Shown here: piece by piece, positions 29,828 through 39,239 of the stretch | Numbering within the stretch: the first letter of the stretch is position 1 | How the letters are laid out: the number at the start of each line of letters is the position of its first letter | NCBI GenBank assembly: GCA_023480735.1 | Contig: JAMCXB010000061.1 | Coordinates: forward strand, 23,925-87,924 | Length of the DNA stretch: 64,000 bases | Reading direction: 5' to 3' | From: Bacteroidota bacterium | Lineage (GTDB): Bacteria; Bacteroidota; Ignavibacteria; Kryptoniales; JAKASW01 | Program-made: the position numbers and the translations under genes | The notes under the pieces: generated by a model | Databases searched by the model: none | The model's input: only the letters and a program-made list of their open reading frames with translations | Told to the model about the DNA's origin: nothing

Positions 29828-32800
29828 ATGATTACGAGACCAACAGACTCGAATCACTTGAAAAGCCTAATTCGGAATGTTCTTCTCCTGTCGCTGGGAG
29901 CGGTAATATTCTGTCTTGGAAACATATCAGCTTCACAGGCCGCTCAAAGCAATGACACTACCGACATTATGCACAACATAAAGTTCCGAAACATTGGACC
30001 TGCTGCCGCAGGCGGCAGAGTGACCTCCGTACTCGGCATACCGGGTCAGCCGAACATTTACTATGTGGGCAGCGCAGGCGGTGGCGTCTTCAAGACCACG
30101 GACGGTGGAATCTCGTGGAAGAACATCTTCAAGAACGAACCGTCGCTGTCGATCGGCGCAATGGCTATCGCTCCTTCCAATTCTAACTACATCTGGATTG
30201 GAACCGGGGAGGCAAATCTCCGAAATGACATAATAACGGGGAAGGGCATTTTCTTTTCTCCGGACGCGGGGAAGACGTGGCAATATATGGGCCTGAAGGA
30301 TGTCGGGCAGATATCTCGAATCGCCATCAATCCTTCCGATCCGAACAACGTCTTCGTTGCCGCAATAGGACATGCATGGGCACCGAATCCGGAGCGCGGC
30401 ATATTTCGTACGACCGATGGCGGCAAGACCTGGGAGAAGGTTCTTTTCGTCAATGATACGACAGGAGCGTCCGACCTGGTAATGGATCCTGGAAATCCCA
30501 AGGTTCTCTTTGCCGCTATGTGGCAGGCAGTCCGTCATCCGTGGGCTCTTGACGACGGTGGACCGGGAAGCGGCATATACCGAACGACCGACGGTGGAAC
30601 AACCTGGAAGAAACTCACCAAGGGTCTGCCGAAAGGCCCGCTGGGACGCATCGCTCTGGCCGCCGCACCCAGCAACCCGAATCGTATTTACGCACTCATA
30701 GAATCTAAAACAGGCATGCTCTGGGATTCCGATGACCTCGGCGACCACTGGACTATGGTGACCAACAATCACGAGCTGGACGTTAGGCCCTTTTATTTTT
30801 CAAGGGTCGTTGTCTCTCCGGACAACCAGGATGAACTCTACTTCATGTCTTTTCTCATAACGAAATCCACCGATGGCGGCAAGACCGTCAAGAGTATTAA
30901 CGGAGGCGTTCATGTCGACCACCACGATCTCTGGATAGATCCAAAGGATCCCGACCGGATGATAGACGGGAATGACGGCGGCGCTTACGTAACTGTTGAC
31001 GGTGGGAAGACGTGGCGTTTCCTGAATAATCTCCCGGTCGAGGAGTTCTACCAGGTTGCGGTCGATGACAGTCATCCGTTCAATATCGGCGGCGGACTGC
31101 AGGACAATAACGCCTGGTACGGTGTATCAACGAACTTATACGGATCCGGAGTCACCGGCCAGGACTGGTTCCCGGTTGCGGGCGGCGACGGGCAGTACGT
31201 TGTGCCCGCTCCCAGCGATCCGGACATCGTTTATGCCGAAGCGCAGAACGGTTGGATGAAGAGACTCAATCTCAAAACAGGGCTCTGGCAATATGTACGT
31301 CCCTACATGTGGGATGCTCCTGATATGCCTCCCTCGAAGCTTAAATACAGGTTTAATTGGACGACACCTATAGCGGTGTCCTACACCAATCCAAACGAGG
31401 TTTTCGTCGGGGCAAACGTTCTGTTCAAGACATTTGACGGCGGAATGCACTGGACGGTGATCAGTCCGGATCTGACCAGGAACGACAAGTCAAAACAGCG
31501 TCCAAGCGGCGGCGACATAAATCTCGATATAAGCGGCGCAGAGAACTTCGACACGATACTTTCCATAGGAATTTCATCGCTTGATTCCAACGTGATATGG
31601 GTCGGAACGGACGACGGACTCGTACAGGTAACACGGGACGGCGGCAAGCACTGGGAAGATGCAGCAAGAAACATCCCGCACCTTCCGGAATGGGGACGTA
31701 TCTACCAAATTGAACCTTCTCCATTTAACCCCGGTTCCTGCTACATCTCCGTCGGCTTCCATGAACTCGACGACAACAAGCCATACGTCTTCAAGACGGA
31801 TAATTACGGTAAATCATGGACTTCTATTACCGGCAATCTGCCCGAGGGGTACCCAGTTCATGTAGTCAGGGAAGACCCGAACATGCGCGGTTTCCTGGTG
31901 GCTGGGACGGATAACGGGTTGTTCTTCTCTCGAAACGACGGAAGGGACTGGGAAAGGCTGAAAAGTAATTTCCCGACTGTTTGCGTGTACGATCTCAAGT
32001 TCGTGAAATCGAACCACGATCTCGTCGTCGCAACACACGGACGCGGTATCTTCGTACTTGATAACATCACGCCGCTCGAAGAATTCAACAACGGCATAAG
32101 AGACCAACAATTCCATTTGTTCAGCACTTTGCCTGCGTACATGTACCACATTTGGAATCGTGACGCTTTCAACGACCTCAGCACTTATTCCGCCCCAAAC
32201 GCCCCAATGGGAGCGATGGTCGACTACTATCTCAAAGATACTGTGAGCACAACTCCAGAAGAAAAGAAGGAGCACGAGACTCCTGTGAAGATTGTGATAA
32301 CCGACCAGGCAGGAAATCAAGTAGCCACTGTGTATGGACCCGCTAAAAAGGGGTTCAACAGATACGTATGGAACATGCGGTACCAGAGCCCGGGAATCCT
32401 GAAAATAGACAAGAAAAAAGCCGCGAAGAAAAATCCGTATTCTACTGGCGGACCGATGGTTACGCCGGGGACCTACGATATAGCTGTAATATTTGACGGC
32501 CATACTGCGGACACGCATGTAAAATTAAGTCCGGATCCCAGACTCAAGGTCCCCTCGGATTATTTCACATCTAATTTGAAAGCTGGTCTGGCTGCGAGGA
32601 ATGGCTCTACCGCACTGAACGAGATGATGAACCGGATCCAAAATATCGAGAATCAGATGACTACCATCAAGCAATCTCTGGCCACCGACAAACAAGGAAT
32701 GAAAGACGGAAAGTACAAGCCAGTTCTCGACGGCATGTCGGCTCTCGGCAAGAAACTGACATCGCTCAAAGACACGCTTTACACCAAGTCCGTGCAGCAC

Positions 32801-33064
32801 GATGTCGGTGAGGATAATATACATGATTTCACTCATTTTCACTCACGCCTCACCGGTTTGTTGTACAACTTCATGGCTCCGTACGACGGAGTACCCACTG
32901 AAGTCGTCATCCACCACACAAACCAGCTCGAGCAGCTACTTGGAGTGTATCTTGGCCAGTTCAACGATATCTTGACCAGCGACATTCCTGCGTTCAACAG
33001 TGTCGCGCAGAAAGCCGGGACGCCCACGATCTTTGGCGGGCCGACGATAGAAGTGGGAAAATAA
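29828..33064 (+). CDS. Secreted BNR/sortilin-like beta-propeller glycosyl-hydrolase-like protein
   Basis: Signal peptide; repeats FKTTDGGISWKNI, FRTTDGGKTWEKV, YRTTDGGTTWKKL, VTVDGGKTWRFL, VTRDGGKHWEDA, FKTDNYGKSWTSI; ATHGRGIFVLD; C-terminal helical region. Start moved to ATG 29828. Confidence 0.88.
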   Translation: MITRPTDSNHLKSLIRNVLLLSLGAVIFCLGNISASQAAQSNDTTDIMHNIKFRNIGPAAAGGRVTSVLGIPGQPNIYYVGSAGGGVFKTTDGGISWKNIFKNEPSLSIGAMAIAPSNSNYIWIGTGEANLRNDIITGKGIFFSPDAGKTWQYMGLKDVGQISRIAINPSDPNNVFVAAIGHAWAPNPERGIFRTTDGGKTWEKVLFVNDTTGASDLVMDPGNPKVLFAAMWQAVRHPWALDDGGPGSGIYRTTDGGTTWKKLTKGLPKGPLGRIALAAAPSNPNRIYALIESKTGMLWDSDDLGDHWTMVTNNHELDVRPFYFSRVVVSPDNQDELYFMSFLITKSTDGGKTVKSINGGVHVDHHDLWIDPKDPDRMIDGNDGGAYVTVDGGKTWRFLNNLPVEEFYQVAVDDSHPFNIGGGLQDNNAWYGVSTNLYGSGVTGQDWFPVAGGDGQYVVPAPSDPDIVYAEAQNGWMKRLNLKTGLWQYVRPYMWDAPDMPPSKLKYRFNWTTPIAVSYTNPNEVFVGANVLFKTFDGGMHWTVISPDLTRNDKSKQRPSGGDINLDISGAENFDTILSIGISSLDSNVIWVGTDDGLVQVTRDGGKHWEDAARNIPHLPEWGRIYQIEPSPFNPGSCYISVGFHELDDNKPYVFKTDNYGKSWTSITGNLPEGYPVHVVREDPNMRGFLVAGTDNGLFFSRNDGRDWERLKSNFPTVCVYDLKFVKSNHDLVVATHGRGIFVLDNITPLEEFNNGIRDQQFHLFSTLPAYMYHIWNRDAFNDLSTYSAPNAPMGAMVDYYLKDTVSTTPEEKKEHETPVKIVITDQAGNQVATVYGPAKKGFNRYVWNMRYQSPGILKIDKKKAAKKNPYSTGGPMVTPGTYDIAVIFDGHTADTHVKLSPDPRLKVPSDYFTSNLKAGLAARNGSTALNEMMNRIQNIENQMTTIKQSLATDKQGMKDGKYKPVLDGMSALGKKLTSLKDTLYTKSVQHDVGEDNIHDFTHFHSRLTGLLYNFMAPYDGVPTEVVIHHTNQLEQLLGVYLGQFNDILTSDIPAFNSVAQKAGTPTIFGGPTIEVGK

Positions 33065-33401
33065 GACTGTCAGCGTTCAGTGTATTAGGAAGTGGCGGAG
33101 GAAAGAGCGAAGCTCCGCCACTCAACTATCCATCAACACTTTCGCGGCAGATGATTCCGTTACAGAATCTATGTTATGTTACCTTGTGATTCCTTTCCTT
33201 TTCCCCATCCGACCGACACGAGACAGACATAAACAACGTGGATGCACGACAGCATGAGCTTTAAGTTAACAATGTGTCCAATAACGGTTCGTGAACTACA
33301 ATAGGAAGAACCTTCTGGAAACTCTTGTATGAGCTTGCGATAAACTGCAGCAGCAGAATCGATTTGCATTAGCCTCTCGAAGTATATAAATTCTTTTGTC
33401 C

Positions 33402-33486
33402 GTTAGGGGTGCTGCTCCGGGACGATCGGAGCGGCTGAGAAAAAACCCTACGAACCTGATCTGGGTAATACCAGCGTGTGTGCTTT
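33402..33486 (+). ncRNA. TPP (THI-box) riboswitch
   Basis: TTAGGGGTGC-[GCTCCGGGACGATCGGAGC hairpin]-GGCTGAGA-AAAAACCCTAC-GAACCTGATCTGGGTAATACCAGCG, the canonical THI-box core. Confidence 0.95.
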
Positions 33487-33495
33487 TGGCGCGCA

Positions 33496-33528
33496 TCCCG
33501 CGGTTCTCTTTGAGATAGTTCCGCGGGA
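33496..33528 (+). promoter_or_regulatory. Candidate riboswitch expression-platform hairpin
   Basis: TCCCGCGG-T-TCTC-TTT-GAGA-TAGTT-CCGCGGGA; its 3' arm abuts GGGAGAGG and ATG 33536. Confidence 0.55.
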
Positions 33529-33633
33529 GAGGAAAATGGACGAGGCTTCTTCATTTTGCCGTTTCTATTTCTGACTGCTGGGTACTTGGATGCAGTTGGA
33601 ATCCGAAACGGTTTATTTTTTTATGGAGAAGCT

Positions 33634-36144
33634 ATGAAGACTAAAGTTACTATGATCGCTCTTTTCCTTTGTTTTCTCGGTACTACTTGGGCCCAACAGA
33701 AATTCACGTTAAGGGGTGTCGTCCTCGATTCCACAGAGAATTCAAGGATATCTTACGTCGAAATACATTTAGATGAGGCAAAAATCACGGCAGAAACTGA
33801 TGCTGATGGCAAATTTGAAATTTCAGGACTAGACAGAGGGACCTACGTACTGAGGGTGAATGCTTCTGGTTACGACCCCGAAAGCGTAAGCGTTCAGGTC
33901 CCGAGCCAAGAACTGACTATCTATTTGAACAGAAAGACCTACAGGCTCCAACCAATATTGGTAACTGCGCAAATCGCCCAGAGCCGTAAGACGCCCGTGA
34001 CATTCAGCAATCTTTCTCAAAAGACAATACATGAACAATACGCAATTCAGGACGTTCCCGTGATATTGTCGCAGTTGCCGTCGATAACTGAATACTCCGA
34101 GAACGGCGAAGGAATAGGCTATTCTTACATCACGATGCGCGGCTTCGACCAGCGGAGAATCTCAATCATGGTCGACGGAATCCCTCAGAACGATCCAGAG
34201 GATCACAACGTTTACTGGATCGATATGCCCGATTTGCAGGCAAGTACCGGAACGATCCAGGTACAGCGCGGAGCCGGTACGGAGTTCTACGGTCCGCCGG
34301 CAATCGGTGGTTCAATCAACATCGAGACCACAAATCTGGCAAACCAGAGAAAGTTGAACGTTACGTTTGGTGCCGGATCAACCGGTTCACCCAACGGGAT
34401 TGCGCAGAGATACTCGACGACGTTCAGTTCAGGACTGGTCGGCGGCAAGTACTCTTTCTATGCTCATATGGCAAAAAGCCTGACAACGGGCTACAGACAG
34501 GATTCCTGGGTTAACCTTAACAGCTACTTCCTAAGCGCTACCAGGTATGATGAAAAGGCAACTACTGAGATTGACATATATGGAGGGCCCATCTCGGACG
34601 GACTATCATACTTAGGTCTGCCAAAATTCGCGGCACTAGATAAGAACCTCCGGACCTTGAACTGGGACGACTGGAACAGCGATAGCAACATGGTGAACTA
34701 CTCGCCCCACATGACAAGGTTCATCTCTAGCAACGGACTCGACACCGTGTACGCGGTTCCGAGAAGAAATACTGAGATTGAAAACTTTTCGCAGCCTCAT
34801 TTTTCCGTTATGAACGAATGGGAGGTATCTCCCGTCGTTACACTGAATAATTCAGTCTTTGCCATCTACGGCTCTGGCTTCTATAATTACGACGGCTCCT
34901 GGGCCGACACCAGCTATTTCAGGATAACTTCTCAATACGGATTCAACCCGACACAAAATCCCAGCGATGCTCTCATCCACGCTTATGTCGGCCTTCAACA
35001 GTACGGCTGGCTTCCCCGCGTCACGATCCGCCATCAGAATGGCACACTGGTTCTAGGAGCCGAGTTGGATCGCAACTACTCCGACCACTGGGCCACCATC
35101 GACTGGGCCAACAATCTCCCGGCAGGCGTTTCCTCGGATTACCGATACAATCAGTGGCACGCGAGGACAGATGTCGCCACCGCTTACGGTCACGAGTTGT
35201 ACAGCATAAATCCGCGTACTACTCTTATGCTCGATCTCGAATACGAGTTCAAGCAGTACAAATTCTACGGCGAGAAATTTGTCGGGACGCAGTTCATTGT
35301 TCCCTATCATTTTCTCAATCCGAGAATCGGGATCAACTATAACTTTTCCCATACTTCGAACGCGTACCTTAGTGTAAGCCAGACTTCCCGCGAACCTCAA
35401 CTTGCTAGCATATACAATGCCGACGAGTCGAGCGGAGGAGAGACTCCGAACTTCGCCTTGAACGCAAACGGCACGTACAACTTCGGAGAGCCTCTCATCA
35501 AGCCGGAGACTCTCGACGATTATGAATTCGGTTACCATTACAACAACGGCCGGCTAACCTTCGGCCTTACGGCTTATTGGATGGAATTTTACAATGAGCT
35601 GGTTTCGAACGGCCTCCTGGATCAGTACGGGCAGCCGATCACTGGAAACGCAAAGCGGACCCGTCATGTTGGACTAGAGTTGGAAGCCAATGCAATCATC
35701 ACAAATAACTTTGCCCTCTACGGTAACATATCAGTCAGCAGGAACAAGCTTATCGAGTATACGAGTTACATCGATACGACCGGAAACACGATTGCCAATG
35801 GTATATCGCTAGATGGTAACACATTGGGCGGCTTCCCTGAACTGCTCGGCAACATACGGGCAACATACGCAACGGACAATTTCTCCGCCGTACTGCTCGG
35901 CCAGTATGTCGGGTCCCAGTACACAGACAACTTCCAGTTGGCTTCCCGTGAGATCAGCCCGTATTTTATCGTGAACGGCTGGCTCTCCTACCGGATCCGT
36001 GATTTCCTTTCGCTCTCATCGGTCGACTTTAAGCTGTACGTTAATAACCTATTGAACCGGCTTTACATTGCACACGGCGAAGGTATTTACTTCTACCCCG
36101 CGGCGACCAGGAATTTCTTCATCACCTGCTCAGTTGACCTCTGA
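33634..36144 (+). CDS. TonB-dependent outer-membrane receptor (predicted thiamin/TPP uptake)
   Basis: Signal peptide MKTKVTMIALFLCFLGTTWAQ; CarboxypepD_reg-like domain (TLRGVVLDSTENSRISYVEI); plug (DVPVILSQLPSITEYSENGEGIGYSYITMRGFDQRRISIMVDGIPQNDPEDHNVYW); beta-barrel C-terminus. Downstream of the TPP riboswitch. Confidence 0.92.
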   Translation: MKTKVTMIALFLCFLGTTWAQQKFTLRGVVLDSTENSRISYVEIHLDEAKITAETDADGKFEISGLDRGTYVLRVNASGYDPESVSVQVPSQELTIYLNRKTYRLQPILVTAQIAQSRKTPVTFSNLSQKTIHEQYAIQDVPVILSQLPSITEYSENGEGIGYSYITMRGFDQRRISIMVDGIPQNDPEDHNVYWIDMPDLQASTGTIQVQRGAGTEFYGPPAIGGSINIETTNLANQRKLNVTFGAGSTGSPNGIAQRYSTTFSSGLVGGKYSFYAHMAKSLTTGYRQDSWVNLNSYFLSATRYDEKATTEIDIYGGPISDGLSYLGLPKFAALDKNLRTLNWDDWNSDSNMVNYSPHMTRFISSNGLDTVYAVPRRNTEIENFSQPHFSVMNEWEVSPVVTLNNSVFAIYGSGFYNYDGSWADTSYFRITSQYGFNPTQNPSDALIHAYVGLQQYGWLPRVTIRHQNGTLVLGAELDRNYSDHWATIDWANNLPAGVSSDYRYNQWHARTDVATAYGHELYSINPRTTLMLDLEYEFKQYKFYGEKFVGTQFIVPYHFLNPRIGINYNFSHTSNAYLSVSQTSREPQLASIYNADESSGGETPNFALNANGTYNFGEPLIKPETLDDYEFGYHYNNGRLTFGLTAYWMEFYNELVSNGLLDQYGQPITGNAKRTRHVGLELEANAIITNNFALYGNISVSRNKLIEYTSYIDTTGNTIANGISLDGNTLGGFPELLGNIRATYATDNFSAVLLGQYVGSQYTDNFQLASREISPYFIVNGWLSYRIRDFLSLSSVDFKLYVNNLLNRLYIAHGEGIYFYPAATRNFFITCSVDL

Positions 36145-36148
36145 TAGT

Positions 36149-36775
36149 ATGAAATTTGAAAACGCCGTTTTGCTTATTTGTAACGGAGTCCCTCCTTCGC
36201 GCGAGAGACTCCGTACCCTGCTGCCGAACCCTGCCAAGGTTGTGTGTGCGGACGGCGGTGCAAACAAAGCCAGGTCGATCGGCCTGGAACCTGATTTGAT
36301 TGTCGGCGACCTGGATTCATTGGACCAATCAGACGGCGGTTTCCGGAAAGCAGAAATCGTGAGAATACCTTCACAGGATAATACTGACTTCGAGAAGACA
36401 TTGGACCTCCTCCTTGAAAGAGGTGTGAATGATTTGCTCATAACCTCGTTTTCAGGCGGCAGAATTGATCAAACGCTTGCGAACATTCAGATAGCCTACG
36501 AATACTCAAAGAGATGCAATCTGGCGCTCGCAGACGATGAGTACCTGATCATTCCGGTTACAAACAAACTTGTAGAACATGTCCGAACTGGGACGCTGAT
36601 ATCTTTGCTGCCAATGGAGGATGCAACGCTCGTGAGCACGAAAGGATTGGCTTACGAGTTGAATCACAGCAAGATTCCTAAAGGTGGCCACGGAATCAGC
36701 AATCGTGCAGTTACAGAAGAGATGGAGATCAACGTGCACCGCGGCGGCGTACTGGTCTTCGTGAAAGACATATGA
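36149..36775 (+). CDS. thiamine pyrophosphokinase
   Basis: VVCADGGANKARSIGLEPDLIVGDLDSLDQ, IPSQDNTDFEKTLDLLLERG, SGGRIDQTLANIQ. Start moved to ATG 36149. Confidence 0.93.
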   Translation: MKFENAVLLICNGVPPSRERLRTLLPNPAKVVCADGGANKARSIGLEPDLIVGDLDSLDQSDGGFRKAEIVRIPSQDNTDFEKTLDLLLERGVNDLLITSFSGGRIDQTLANIQIAYEYSKRCNLALADDEYLIIPVTNKLVEHVRTGTLISLLPMEDATLVSTKGLAYELNHSKIPKGGHGISNRAVTEEMEINVHRGGVLVFVKDI

Positions 36776-38232
36776 CCGTTACATTTTCTCCGGCCGATTG
36801 GGCCATCGTAATTGTGTACTTTGCTTCCGTGGTTTTCGTGGGTTTCCGTGCAGCACGCCGGGCTCGCGGTCCCATAGACGAATACCTGGTCGCCGGAAGG
36901 ACGTTGACACTGCCGATATTCGTGGCCACCCTGGTGTCGACATGGTACGGTGGGATACTTGGTGTCGGTGAATTCTCATACAAGTATGGCATTTCCAACT
37001 GGTTTATTTTCGGCGTGCCGTACTACATCTTCGCAGTCATCTTTGCAATCTTCCTTGCACCGCGAGTTCACAAAACCAAATTGCATACCATTCCCGACAA
37101 ACTCAGGGAGACTTACGGCGAAGCAACTGCTAGAATGGGCTCGTTCATAACGCTCCTCATTGTTACTCCTGCACCCTACGTCCTAATGGTAGGTATACTC
37201 GTGCAGATGTTGTCCGGATGGAGTCTCACCGTATCTGTCATCTTTACAACCCTCGTATCGATAGCGTACCTGTACGCTGGAGGACTGCACTCCGACGTTC
37301 GGACAAACAGCCTAGAATTCATTTTGATGTACATCGGTTTCGGCGTGATGCTCCCCTATTGCTACATTCACTACGGTGGTTTGTCATTCATCGAATCTCA
37401 CGTGCCGGCAGGTCACCTGACAATTACAGGCGGCAATTCGTGGCAGTATATCATCGCATGGTTTTTCATCGCGAGTCTCACGCTCATCGATCCCGCTTTC
37501 CATCAGAGATGCTATGCGGCGAAATCGGGAGCGGTTGCAAGATATGGCATTCTGGTCTCAACTATCTTCTGGCTGTTCTTTGATTTCATGACTTCTACCA
37601 CAGGCCTGTATGCACGCGCTATTCTGCCTCATCTCAGCAACCCAACAATGTCTTATCCCGCCCTCGCTGAGGTCGTGCTGCCGAGCTTCCTGAAGGGATT
37701 ATTCTATGTCGGCATGCTTGCCAGCATCATGGCTAGCCTTGAGAGTCTTACTTTCATCTCTGCGGTCACTATAGGGAAAGATATACTCTTTAGTTTCTTC
37801 CACAGGAACGATTCCGCTGCAGACGCGAAATCGAGAATCCTGAGATATTCACATGTCGGCATACTTGTGACCGCCGGAATCTCCGTTGCAATTGCGTTGC
37901 TTATACCTTCGGTAATCCAAATCTGGTATGATCTCGGGGCTGTCTTCATACCCGGATTGTTAATTCCGCTTATTTCCAGCTATTACCCAAAACTACAGGT
38001 GTCGCCTCGGTATGTTTTCCTTTCCATGACTTCAGGCTGGGTCACTTCCCTGCTGTGGCTTTTGTCGGGATTGGTCGGACATGGGACATCGAATTCGACT
38101 TATCTCTTCAACATCCAACCCATGTATCCAGGACTGTTTCTTTCCGCGGTCTTCTACACGGTTGGATTTGCAAAAAAGCCGAGAGAGGTGTCTGAAGTCA
38201 GTAGTGCTTCAAGCGTTGCCGGGGAAAAGTAA
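36772..38232 (+). CDS. sodium:solute symporter (SSS) family transporter, candidate thiamin or precursor transporter
   Basis: Multi-TM; FRAARRARGPIDEYLVAGRTLTLPIFVATLVSTWYGGILGVGEFSYKYG; LPSFLKGLFYVGMLASIMASLESL. 4-bp overlap with thiamine pyrophosphokinase. Confidence 0.87.
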   Translation: MTVTFSPADWAIVIVYFASVVFVGFRAARRARGPIDEYLVAGRTLTLPIFVATLVSTWYGGILGVGEFSYKYGISNWFIFGVPYYIFAVIFAIFLAPRVHKTKLHTIPDKLRETYGEATARMGSFITLLIVTPAPYVLMVGILVQMLSGWSLTVSVIFTTLVSIAYLYAGGLHSDVRTNSLEFILMYIGFGVMLPYCYIHYGGLSFIESHVPAGHLTITGGNSWQYIIAWFFIASLTLIDPAFHQRCYAAKSGAVARYGILVSTIFWLFFDFMTSTTGLYARAILPHLSNPTMSYPALAEVVLPSFLKGLFYVGMLASIMASLESLTFISAVTIGKDILFSFFHRNDSAADAKSRILRYSHVGILVTAGISVAIALLIPSVIQIWYDLGAVFIPGLLIPLISSYYPKLQVSPRYVFLSMTSGWVTSLLWLLSGLVGHGTSNSTYLFNIQPMYPGLFLSAVFYTVGFAKKPREVSEVSSASSVAGEK

Positions 38233-38248
38233 ACCTCTCCAGGGAAAC

Positions 38249-38878
38249 TCAGAACTTGACCCGGAGGTTCAATGCGACGGCGGTGCCGGCAGGCGTCGAG
38301 CTCAGATTAGGTGAGACTTCAAAACCGGAAAGTTCAGCATCGACATAGGCATCCACCATGGATAGCAAATACACTCCTGCCATGTACCACGCATAAGAGT
38401 CCCGTTGGTCTCTGTATGAATCCCGAAGACCCATCAAATTCAAATTACCATATGGAGAAGAAGAGCTAATCGAATTCGAATACTGTGTGCGATAGTACTC
38501 ATAGCTTTTGTTGTTGGAGAGCCATTGTGAAACGAAGAATGCCTGTGCCCCGATAATGATCGGTACCTTCCAGTAACTGCCGTTATAGATCTGACCGCCC
38601 CCTGGAATTGCAGCAGACAGCAAGACTGCTATAAGCGGTGACTTAAGCTTCGACCTGACCGCCTCCGTATCAACAGCTTGACCAATTGCACTTTTGCTCG
38701 AATCAACGAGGTGACTTTGAAATCCCAACCCTTGTCTGAGAGTCATTAGAGCAAAATCTGCTTTCGGTTGTGATGACGTCTGGGCTTGGATTCCAAGCGG
38801 GGTCAGCAACGTGACAAGAATAAAAACCGCTACCTTCCTTCCCACGGCATGTCGTTCACTTGTATGCAATAATATCAA
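38249..38878 (-). CDS. DUF5683-like membrane protein
   Basis: PLIAVLLSAAIPGGGQIYNGSYWKVPIIIGAQAFFVSQW and SYAWYMAGVYLLSMVDAYVDAEL pattern. Confidence 0.75.
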   Translation of the reverse strand: MILLHTSERHAVGRKVAVFILVTLLTPLGIQAQTSSQPKADFALMTLRQGLGFQSHLVDSSKSAIGQAVDTEAVRSKLKSPLIAVLLSAAIPGGGQIYNGSYWKVPIIIGAQAFFVSQWLSNNKSYEYYRTQYSNSISSSSPYGNLNLMGLRDSYRDQRDSYAWYMAGVYLLSMVDAYVDAELSGFEVSPNLSSTPAGTAVALNLRVKF

Positions 38879-39227
38879 CTTCTACCAATGCATTGCGTGG
38901 GAGCGAGGACACTTCTATGGTAGTCCGGGCGGGAGGATTTTCTTTAAAGTACTCGGCGTATATCTTATTGAATTCGGCAAAGTCGCTCATGTTCTTCAAG
39001 TAAATGGTAGACTTGATAACATTTGAAAGAGTACACCCTCCGGCTTCCAGGACAGCAGCAATATTTCTCAGAACCTGATGTGTTTGCTCGACCAATCCTT
39101 CAGCTAGTTCACCCGTCTCGGGGCCGAGGCCAATCTGTCCGGAAAGAAACAATAAACCGTCTATCTCTACGCCCTGTGAGTATGGTCCGATCGGCTGTGG
39201 TGCGCTCTTCGTGTTCAGAATCCCCAT
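38856..39227 (-). CDS. RidA family reactive intermediate/imine deaminase
   Basis: MGILNTKSAPQPIGPYSQGVEIDGLLFLSGQIGLGPETGEL...NPPARTTIEVSSLPRNALVEVDIIAYK. Confidence 0.95.
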   Translation of the reverse strand: MGILNTKSAPQPIGPYSQGVEIDGLLFLSGQIGLGPETGELAEGLVEQTHQVLRNIAAVLEAGGCTLSNVIKSTIYLKNMSDFAEFNKIYAEYFKENPPARTTIEVSSLPRNALVEVDIIAYK

Positions 39228-39239
39228 GATGCGTTCACT

